Below are positions 57,766 to 64,000 of a DNA stretch of 64,000 nucleotides, piece by piece. The notes below the pieces were generated by a model, which saw only the letters and a list, made by a program, of their open reading frames with translations, had not been told where the DNA came from and made no database searches. The stretch is from assembly GCF_003403015.1 (NCBI RefSeq), contig NZ_QURL01000003.1, positions 62,001 to 126,000 of the forward strand, given 5' to 3'. Source of the stretch: Fulvimarina endophytica (lineage in GTDB: Bacteria > Pseudomonadota > Alphaproteobacteria > Rhizobiales > Rhizobiaceae). The position numbers and the translations under genes are program-made. Numbering within the stretch: position 1 is the first letter of the stretch; the number at the start of each line of letters is the position of its first letter.

Positions 57766-59634
57766 TCAGTCGCCGATGGCGACGCCCTCGCGGCGCGGAT
57801 CGGCCCCGCCGAGAAGCCCGTCCGCCGTCAGCGCGATGATGTGCAGGCCCGAATTGAGATCGCCCGGCTCGACCTCGTAGCCCATATCGGAAAGCTCCCG
57901 CGCGAGCGCGCCCGCAGCCTGCGTTCCCGCCTCCACGTCATAGGGCCCGAAGCGGTTGACGAGATGGGGCAGGCTCGCCGCCTCCTGGGGATCGAGATCC
58001 CAGTCGAGAAGCGCGATCAGCGCCCCCGCCACATAGCCGATGATGCGGCTGCCCCCCGGCGAGCCGAGGGCGAAGACCGGCTTTCCCTCCGCCATCACGA
58101 TCGTCGGCGCCATGGAGGAGCGCGGCCGCTTGCCCGGCGAGACCGCGTTGGCGATCGGCAATCCGTCCTGATGGGTGGCGAAGGAGAAGTCGGTGAGTTC
58201 GTTGTTGAGGAGGAAGCCGCCCACCATCAGGCGCGAGCCGAACCCGTTCTCGATGGTCGTCGTCAGGGAGACCACGTTGCCCGCCTCGTCGGCGATCGAG
58301 ACATGGCTCGTGGACGGCAGTTCGATCGACCGGTCGTCGCCCTGGCGCCGGGCATGGTCCCAGGGCGGCGAGCCGGGCGCGACGTCCTCGGGCGCGAGCA
58401 CCCCCTCCTTGCCGATCAGCTTCGCGCGCTCGGCGAGATAGGCCGGGTCGACCAGCCCCGCGACCGGCACCGGCACGTAGTCGCTGTCGGCCATGTAGCG
58501 GCCGCGATCGGCGAAGGCGAGGCGCGAGGCCTCCCCGATCAGCCGCCAGCTTTCCGCGCTGCCGGGCCCGAGCGCCGCAAGGTCGAAGGGCGTCAGAAGC
58601 CCGAGGATCTGGCCGATGGTGAGCGCGCCCGAGGACGGCGGCCCCATGCCGCAGACCTCGTGCGCCCGGTAGGTCACGCAGACCGGCTCGCGCTCGATCA
58701 CCCGGTAGTTGCTGAGATCCTCGGCCGAGAGGAGGCCCGGATTGTCCTTCGCCTCGCGCACCGTGCGCACGATCCGCTCGGCGAGGTCCCCTTCGTAGAA
58801 CGCGGCCGGTCCCTTGTCGGAGATCGCCCGCAGGGTCTGCGCATAAGCCGGGTTCGTCATCGTCGTCCCGGCGGCGAGCGGGCGTCCGTCGTCGTCGAAG
58901 AAATAGTTCCGGGTGGAGGCAAAGCGCGCCAGCCGAACCCCGTCCTCGGCGATCGCGCCGGCAAGGCGCGGCGAGACGGTGAAACCCTTCTCGGCAAGCT
59001 CGATCGCGGGGGCGAGCACATCCGCCCAGGAGAGCGCGCCGAAGCGCTCGTGGGTCGTCGCCATCAGGGCGACGGTGCCGGGCGTTCCGACCGATCGCCC
59101 GCCGACCACCGCGTCGTAGAATTCGAGCGGATCGCCGGCTTCGTCGAGAAACAGCGTCGGCCCGGCGAGCATCGGCGCGGTCTCGCGCCCGTCGAAACTC
59201 GTGAGTTTGCCGGTCTCGGCATCGAAATAGACGAGAAACGCCCCGCCGCCGACCCCCGAGGACTGGGGCTCGACGAGGCCGAGCACGAACTGGACGGCGA
59301 CCATGGCATCGATCGCATTGCCGCCCGCCCGCAGCATGTCGAGGCCCGCCTCGGCCGCCAGCGGATGGGCGGCGGCCACCATCTGCCGCTCGGCCCGGAC
59401 GGCGTTCCGGGCCTCCGCCCCGCTTGCCGCGCCGTCCGCCCCGCTTGTGCCGCGTTCCGGCTGGAACCGGTCGGCGGCCTGGTCCTGCGCGCGGGCCGGC
59501 GCCTGAAGCGCCAGGGGCGAAGCGGTGAGAAGCGCAAGCGCGAGAACCGGCGCGAAGACTGCGGCGGTCACGCGGCGCGAGTGCCGGCGGCCCCGCTTCG
59601 AAGGGCCGGACGGCGAGGCGGGGGACGGCGTCAT
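57766..59634 (-). CDS. ggt: gamma-glutamyltransferase
   Basis: 622 residues. It is exported by an N-terminal signal (residues about 20-50, ending ARAQ) and cuts itself into two subunits. The catalytic threonine is T442 in STSHVSIAD; further marks are AEAGLDMLRAGGNAIDAMVAVQFVLGLVEPQSSG, SSGALTIGQILGLL and TTTIENGFGSRLMVGGFLLNNELTDFS. It degrades glutathione and transfers gamma-glutamyl groups in the periplasm. The following gene on this strand upstream is ilvE, with a 146-base spacer. Confidence 0.94.
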   Translation of the reverse strand: MTPSPASPSGPSKRGRRHSRRVTAAVFAPVLALALLTASPLALQAPARAQDQAADRFQPERGTSGADGAASGAEARNAVRAERQMVAAAHPLAAEAGLDMLRAGGNAIDAMVAVQFVLGLVEPQSSGVGGGAFLVYFDAETGKLTSFDGRETAPMLAGPTLFLDEAGDPLEFYDAVVGGRSVGTPGTVALMATTHERFGALSWADVLAPAIELAEKGFTVSPRLAGAIAEDGVRLARFASTRNYFFDDDGRPLAAGTTMTNPAYAQTLRAISDKGPAAFYEGDLAERIVRTVREAKDNPGLLSAEDLSNYRVIEREPVCVTYRAHEVCGMGPPSSGALTIGQILGLLTPFDLAALGPGSAESWRLIGEASRLAFADRGRYMADSDYVPVPVAGLVDPAYLAERAKLIGKEGVLAPEDVAPGSPPWDHARRQGDDRSIELPSTSHVSIADEAGNVVSLTTTIENGFGSRLMVGGFLLNNELTDFSFATHQDGLPIANAVSPGKRPRSSMAPTIVMAEGKPVFALGSPGGSRIIGYVAGALIALLDWDLDPQEAASLPHLVNRFGPYDVEAGTQAAGALARELSDMGYEVEPGDLNSGLHIIALTADGLLGGADPRREGVAIGD

Positions 59635-59780
59635 GGGTGGTCCTCATCGCGAAAGAACAGTGGTAGTCTCTCGCCAAGGGTCCGCCGCCCGGCCCGATCC
59701 GTCAAGCCGGACGATCCACCGGGGCCGCCCGAGCCGACCGATCCTCCAGGCCGGACCGGTCGGGCCGGGCTATCGCGGCC

Positions 59781-60668
59781 TTACTCGGCCGCCGCGCGTT
59801 TGGGCTGCACCTCGGCGGCGTAGTCCTCCACCAGACGGCGGGTGATGTCGCCCGGCGTGAAGCGCCAGTCGGCGATCTCGGCCACGGGCGTCACCTCGGC
59901 GGCGGTGCCGCAGATGAAGCATTCGGAGAAGCCCGACAGTTCCTCGGGCATGATCGCCCGCTCGATCACCTCGATGCCCCGGCGCCGGGCGAGCCCGATC
60001 ACCGTCTGGCGCGTGATGCCGTTGAGGAAGCAGTCCGGGTCCGGCGTGTGGATCGCGCCGTCCTTGACGAAGAAGATGTTGGCCCCGGTCGCCTCGGCCA
60101 CGCGCCCGCGCCAGTCCAGCATCATCGCATCGGCATAGCCCTTGGCTTCCGCCGCGTGCTTGGAGATCGTGCAGATCATGTAGAGGCCGGCGGCCTTGGC
60201 GCGCGAGGGCGCGGTCATCGGATCGGGCCGGCGATACTGCGCCAGATCGAGGCGGATGCCCTTCATGCGCTGTTCGGGGTCGAAATAGCTCGGCCACACC
60301 CAGGCCGCGATGGCCACGTTGATGCGGTTCTTCTGGGCCGAGACGCCCATCATCTCCGAGCCGCGCCAGGCGATCGGCCGGATATAGGCATCGGCGAAGC
60401 CCTGGCGTTTCAGGAGCTCGGTCGTCGCCGCATCGATCTCGTCGGCGCTGTAGGGGATCTCGAAGCCGAGGATCCGGCCCGATTCGATCAGCCGGTCGGT
60501 GTGCTCGCGCAGCTTGAACACCTCGCCGCCATAGGCCCGCTCGCCCTCGAACACCGAGCTTGCATAATGCAGGCCGTGGGTGAGGACGTGGATTTTGGCG
60601 TCCTTCCACGGCACGAAGCTGCCGTTCATCCAGATTTCGCCGTCCAGCTGGTCGAAAGGAACGCTCAT
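59781..60668 (-). CDS. ilvE: branched-chain amino acid aminotransferase
   Basis: 295 residues from ATG at 60668. It is a fold-type IV PLP enzyme: GEIWMNGSFVPWKDAKIHVLTHGLHYASSVFEGERAY at the N-terminus, YIRPIAWRGSEMMGVSAQKN, the probable PLP lysine in TISKHAAEAKGYADAMMLD and EATGANIFFVKDGAI. It moves the amino group between branched-chain amino acids and 2-oxoglutarate. Upstream in-frame residues lack homology, so the ATG is preferred. It is divergent from the marR gene. Confidence 0.93.
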   Translation of the reverse strand: MSVPFDQLDGEIWMNGSFVPWKDAKIHVLTHGLHYASSVFEGERAYGGEVFKLREHTDRLIESGRILGFEIPYSADEIDAATTELLKRQGFADAYIRPIAWRGSEMMGVSAQKNRINVAIAAWVWPSYFDPEQRMKGIRLDLAQYRRPDPMTAPSRAKAAGLYMICTISKHAAEAKGYADAMMLDWRGRVAEATGANIFFVKDGAIHTPDPDCFLNGITRQTVIGLARRRGIEVIERAIMPEELSGFSECFICGTAAEVTPVAEIADWRFTPGDITRRLVEDYAAEVQPKRAAAE

Positions 60669-60933
60669 GGTCTCAAACCTCCGGCATTCGCCCGTGGCGA
60701 ACGCGATCGCGTGTTCATCGTGAAGTGGCCTCGGCCGAAAGCCGAAGGGGCCGAAAGCCGAAGGGCCGGTCGGCGCCCGCCGGGCGCGTGTCCGGGCGTC
60801 CCGCCTCCGGTCGCCCGGCCTCTCCGCCTCAAGCGGAACGCGCCGTCCTCGACACTGCGGGCCCGCAGTTTTCAACACTCCGACAGTTGTGTAACGTGGT
60901 CCCGAAAATGCGTCAATAGTGCTGACCTATTCC

Positions 60934-61479
60934 ATGAGTAAAACGATCGCATCGCGCGCAGAAATCGAGCAGGCCGACCCGATCGTCACGACGCCGCTCG
61001 AAACCGTCGGCGCGATCGACTTTCGCTTCATCGAGCTGATGTTCTTCGCCTATCGGCAGTTCACGGCCGATGCCGACGCGATCCTCGCCTCCTACGGCTT
61101 CGGGCGCGCCCATCACCGCATCCTGCATTTCGTCAACCGCTCGCCGGGCATCACCATCGCCGAGCTCCTCGACCTCCTGGCCATCACCAAGCAGTCGCTG
61201 AGCCGGGTCCTGCGCCAGCTCATCGACGAGGGCTTCGTCGCCCAGGTGCCAGGCACCGAGGATCGCCGGCAGAGGCGGCTCTATCCCACGGGCAAGGGCC
61301 GCAGCCTCACCCTCGAGCTCTCGCGCCAGCAGGCCCGGCGCATCGATGCGGCGATCGCCGGCATCGGCCCCGAAGGGCCGGGCGTCGTCGCCGAGTTCCT
61401 GCGCCGGATGGGCGGCGACGAGCGCTCCGCCCTCTCCTGGCTCGACACGAAGGTCCTGAACCAAGGCTCCCTGCCATGA
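60934..61479 (+). CDS. MarR-family regulator, PetP-like
   Basis: 181 residues from ATG at 60934 (GTG at 60919 would add five). The winged helix is at about 45-125: FGRAHHRILHFVNRSPGITIAELLDLLAITKQSLSRVLRQLIDEGFVAQVPGTEDRRQRRLYP. It overlaps the downstream response regulator by 4 bases (ATGA). In Rhodobacter the petP (MarR-like) and petR (OmpR-like) genes have this order, so the pair may be homologous; that is recalled family context, not a search. It is divergent from ilvE. Confidence 0.88.
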   Translation: MSKTIASRAEIEQADPIVTTPLETVGAIDFRFIELMFFAYRQFTADADAILASYGFGRAHHRILHFVNRSPGITIAELLDLLAITKQSLSRVLRQLIDEGFVAQVPGTEDRRQRRLYPTGKGRSLTLELSRQQARRIDAAIAGIGPEGPGVVAEFLRRMGGDERSALSWLDTKVLNQGSLP

Positions 61480-62192
61480 CCGATCCGCAAGAGGCGGAGG
61501 ATCGCCGTCCCGTGGACGACGCCCCGCACATCCTCATCGTCGACGACGACCGCCGCATCCGCTCGCTCCTGTCGCGCTTCCTGTCCGAAAAGCGGTTCCG
61601 GGTCTCGACCGCGAGCGATGCGGCGGGCGCCCGGCGCATTCTCGCCGGCCTCGACTTCGATCTTCTCGTGGTCGACGTGATGATGCCCGGCGAGAACGGC
61701 ATCGATCTCGTGCGCTCCTTACGCGAGACCCGCGACTGCCCGATCCTGATGCTCACCGCCCGCTCGGAGATCGATGCGCGCATCGAGGGGCTGGAAGCCG
61801 GCGTCGACGACTATCTCGCAAAGCCCTTCGATCCGCGAGAGCTGCTCCTGCGCCTCAACAACATCCTCAAGCGCGGGGCCTCGCCCGCCCCCGTCGCCAT
61901 CGAGACGGTCTGCTTCGGACCCTTCGCCTTCAATCTGCCGCGCCGCGAGCTGAAGAAGGGCGGCGAGATCATCCGTCTCACCGAGCGCGAGCAGGACATC
62001 ATGGCGCAGTTTGCCGGCAAAGCCGGGGAGACGGTCCCCCGTCTCGACCTTCTGGGCGAGGAGAACGAGATCGGCGAGCGCACGATCGACGTGCAGATCA
62101 ACCGCCTGCGCCGCAAGATCGAGACCGATCCCGGCAATCCGCTCTGGCTGCAGACCGTGCGCGGCGTCGGCTACCGGCTGAACGTGGATTGA
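61476..62192 (+). CDS. OmpR-type response regulator, PetR-like
   Basis: 238 residues. The receiver (about 15-130) has acidic DDD and the phosphorylation aspartate in LLVVDVMMPGENGID, the conserved LTARSEIDARI and AKPFDP lysine. The C-terminal winged helix (about 145-235) has FNLPRRELKKGGEIIRLTEREQDIM and RTIDVQINRLRRKIE. It works with the histidine kinase encoded 67 bases downstream. Coupling with the MarR gene suggests a three-gene regulatory operon. Confidence 0.94.
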   Translation: MTDPQEAEDRRPVDDAPHILIVDDDRRIRSLLSRFLSEKRFRVSTASDAAGARRILAGLDFDLLVVDVMMPGENGIDLVRSLRETRDCPILMLTARSEIDARIEGLEAGVDDYLAKPFDPRELLLRLNNILKRGASPAPVAIETVCFGPFAFNLPRRELKKGGEIIRLTEREQDIMAQFAGKAGETVPRLDLLGEENEIGERTIDVQINRLRRKIETDPGNPLWLQTVRGVGYRLNVD

Positions 62193-62259
62193 GAGCCGCG
62201 ATGGACATCGCGCCGGCAAGGCCTCAGGCGCTTCGCACGGGCAAAGGACGGGCGCCGCG

Positions 62260-63795
62260 ATGAAGCCGCGCCTGCCGAAGCCGCGCCTTGGAAAGCCGCG
62301 CCTGACCCTCGGCAGGTCCGGACAGGCCGGCCAGGGCACCGGCGGCCCGGTCCGGCGCGCCGGCGCTGCCGCTCGCGACTGGCTCGCCCGCTGGCCGGAC
62401 GTCTTCGGCTGGCGCTGGGTGCGGCGCATTCCCTGGCCCTCGCGCATCGATATCTGGCGCGGGCCGCTGCGGCCGATCCCCCACTTCTTCGCCCGCTACA
62501 CCCCGAAGAGCCTGTTCGCCCGCTCGCTCATCATCATCATCACACCCATGGTGATCCTGCAATGCGTGGTCACCGTCGTCTTCATGGAGCGGCACTGGGC
62601 CCTCGTCACCCGGCGCCTGTCGGAAGCGGTCGCGCGCGACGTCGCGGCGCTGGTCGAGATGATCGAGCGGATGCCGGGCGATGCCAATCACGCCATTGCG
62701 CTTGAGATCGCCCGCGACGATCTCGACCTCAACGCCTCGCTGCAGCCGCTCGAGCCCCTGCCGCCGCCGGCGCCCAAGCCCTTCTTCAACATTCTCGACG
62801 GCATTCTCAGCCAGGAGATCGGCGACAAGGTCGCCCGGCCCTTCTGGATCGATACGGTCGGGGATTCGCGCATCGTGGAGATCCGGATCCAGCTTCAGGG
62901 CGCGATCCTGCGCATCTTCGCGCCGCGCAATTCGGCCTATGCCTCCAACACCCATATCTTCATCGTCTGGATGGTCACCACCTCCCTGGTGCTGCTCCTC
63001 ATCGCGATCCTCTTCCTGCGCAACCAGATCCGTCCGATCCAGACGCTGGCGACGGCGGCCGAGGGCTTCGGGCGGGGCCAGCCCATGCCGCCCGATTTCC
63101 GCCCGCGCGGCGCCTCGGAGGTGCGGCGCGCCTCCATCGCCTTCATCCAGATGCGCGACCGGATCGAGCGCCAGCTCGAACAGCGCACCCAGATGCTGAA
63201 CGGCGTCAGCCACGATCTGCGCACCATCCTCACCCGCTTTCGCCTGCAGCTCCAGTTCCTCGGAGAGGGCGAGGACGTGGACGAGCTCAATGCGGATATC
63301 GACGAGATGCAGCGCATGCTGGAGGGCTATCTCGCCTTCGCCAAGGACGAGGCGAACGAGGCGGTCGGCGAGGTCGATATCGAGGACGTGCTGGACCGCT
63401 TCGAGAGCGAGGCGAAGATGAAGGGCAAGGTGCTCACCGTGCGCGTCGCCGGCGATCCGCGCCTCACCGTGCGGCCGGACAGCTTCCAGCGCATGGTCAC
63501 CAATGTCGTCGGCAACGCCATCCGCTATGCGAACCGGATCGCGGTGACCGCCAATCACGAGGGCCGCTGGCTCACCCTCGAAGTGGAGGACGACGGGCCG
63601 GGCATCGCGCCCGACAAGCGCGAGGAGGTGTTCAAGCCCTTCGTGCGCCTCGACGATGCCCGCAATATCGATGCCGGCGGCACCGGCCTCGGCCTTGCGA
63701 TTGCCCGCGACATCGCCCGCGGCCATGGCGGCGACATCCTCCTCACCAACAGCGCCCTCGGCGGCCTGCGCGCCCTCATCCGCCTGCCGGCCTGA
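62260..63795 (+). CDS. sensor histidine kinase of the PetR-like system
   Basis: 511 residues. A basic N-terminal stretch (1-85) with PRLPKPRLGKPRL precedes membrane segment 1 (about 89-109). A periplasmic region of about 120 residues (proline-rich PLEPLPPPAPKPF) is followed by membrane segment 2 and a HAMP domain. The dimerisation domain has the phospho-histidine in NGVSHDLRTILTRFRLQLQFL, where isoleucine replaces the usual proline. The catalytic domain has VTNVVGNAIRYANRI, DDGPGIAPDKREEVF and GGTGLGLAIARDI. The signal is unknown. It follows the response regulator by 67 bases. Confidence 0.93.
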   Translation: MKPRLPKPRLGKPRLTLGRSGQAGQGTGGPVRRAGAAARDWLARWPDVFGWRWVRRIPWPSRIDIWRGPLRPIPHFFARYTPKSLFARSLIIIITPMVILQCVVTVVFMERHWALVTRRLSEAVARDVAALVEMIERMPGDANHAIALEIARDDLDLNASLQPLEPLPPPAPKPFFNILDGILSQEIGDKVARPFWIDTVGDSRIVEIRIQLQGAILRIFAPRNSAYASNTHIFIVWMVTTSLVLLLIAILFLRNQIRPIQTLATAAEGFGRGQPMPPDFRPRGASEVRRASIAFIQMRDRIERQLEQRTQMLNGVSHDLRTILTRFRLQLQFLGEGEDVDELNADIDEMQRMLEGYLAFAKDEANEAVGEVDIEDVLDRFESEAKMKGKVLTVRVAGDPRLTVRPDSFQRMVTNVVGNAIRYANRIAVTANHEGRWLTLEVEDDGPGIAPDKREEVFKPFVRLDDARNIDAGGTGLGLAIARDIARGHGGDILLTNSALGGLRALIRLPA

Positions 63796-63930
63796 GGAAT
63801 CGTCGAAAAGCCGGATCAGACTTTCGCTCCCGCTCCTCGGATCATACCAAGTGCGGGAAGGTTGGCGGCAGACCGGCTCACCGCTCTGCCGCCACCAGGG
63901 CACCCCGACCACCGAGCGGCCGGGATCGGA

Positions 63931-63946
63931 TGTTTCACGTGAAACG
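63931..63946. other. parS-like ParB binding site
   Basis: TGTTTCACGTGAAACG matches the broadly conserved parS palindrome TGTTTCACGTGAAACA at 15 of 16 positions, including the perfect 14-bp core GTTTCACGTGAAAC. ParB spreading from such sites organises chromosome segregation, and they usually lie near the replication origin. The site is in a non-coding spacer between two converging genes. Confidence 0.75.
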
Positions 63947-63951
63947 CGCGC

Positions 63952-64000
63952 TCAGTAGTCGATCACGCCGTCAAGGGCGTAGTGCTTCACGCTTTTGCGG
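63952..64000 (-). CDS. 3' end of an unidentified gene at the window edge
   Basis: Sixteen codons on the minus strand end with ALDGVIDY and a TGA at 63952-63954. GC-rich third positions fit a real gene. The family cannot be named from so little sequence. The parS site lies 6 bases beyond the stop. Confidence 0.45.
   Translation of the reverse strand, partial: RKSVKHYALDGVIDY

Overview
The window is GC-rich, densely coded, single-copy chromosomal DNA from an alphaproteobacterium, most likely of the order Hyphomicrobiales (Rhizobiales). The reasons are the rhizobial flagellar block order (flgB-flgC-fliE-flgG-flgA-flgI-motE-flgH, with motE between the two ring genes), the argH/LptM-like lipoprotein pair facing a tlpA gene, the DUF2849-cysI-DUF934-cysH sulfur operon, the zwf-pgl-edd Entner-Doudoroff operon, and an HWE-type bacteriophytochrome. 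No species can be named from sequence alone. No tRNA, rRNA, insertion sequence, prophage or CRISPR array was seen.

Layout. 1-2524: an LptM-like lipoprotein cut by the window edge, argH, and a divergent tlpA-type thioredoxin. 2582-16990: flagellar genes. A minus-strand block runs flgB-flgC-fliE-(382-base gap)-flgG-flgA-flgI-motE-flgH and ends in a hairpin terminator. A glutathione-transferase gene, a 147-residue unrecognised gene and a possible 27-codon ORF follow, then a second minus-strand block motA-fliM-DUF6468-fliN-fliG-flhB, with flgF-fliI divergent from motA. 17028-18128: a LuxR-type regulator. 18257-23732: a GbsR/MarR-like repressor with two upstream palindromes, co-transcribed with an RND efflux adaptor (carrying an unusual C-terminal peptidoglycan-binding domain) and an RND pump, closed by a bidirectional terminator. 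23823-25963: an SDR protein and queG.

26224-32080: a YceI protein, a cytochrome b561-YceI fusion, a hotdog thioesterase, and a PuuA-like/PuuB-like gamma-glutamylputrescine pair. 32465-35808: bphO-bphP, heme oxygenase plus a hybrid bacteriophytochrome kinase-receiver, with an EcfG-like general-stress promoter candidate about 290 bases upstream. 35985-40120: zwf, pgl and edd. 40364-42382: a membrane-anchored sugar-nucleotide dehydratase/epimerase (CapD/FlaA1 type). 42643-48866: the assimilatory sulfate pathway (DUF2849, cysI, DUF934, cysH, cysD, cysN). CysH has the cysteine pairs of an APS reductase, so no APS kinase is needed, and CysN ends in an unexplained hydrophobic tail.

48992-52163: cheR behind a methyl-accepting chemotaxis receptor. 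52838-56779: a divergent TRAP transporter (dctQM one way, Tat-exported dctP the other); its DctM carries a 158-residue low-complexity tail with five FNF(G) repeats. 57209-63795: a MarR regulator, gamma-glutamyltransferase, a branched-chain aminotransferase, then a MarR/OmpR-type regulator/histidine kinase set resembling the petP-petR arrangement. The right end has a near-perfect ParB parS site (63931-63946) and the last codons of an unidentified minus-strand gene.

The strongest leads are the FG-repeat tail on DctM, the RND adaptor with a cell-wall-binding domain, the CysN tail, and the 33-base tandem repeats upstream of flgB that look like amplified copies of the neighbouring gene's 3' end. 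None is proven to be a new system. Start codons, promoters and functions were assigned by reading; no database search was run.
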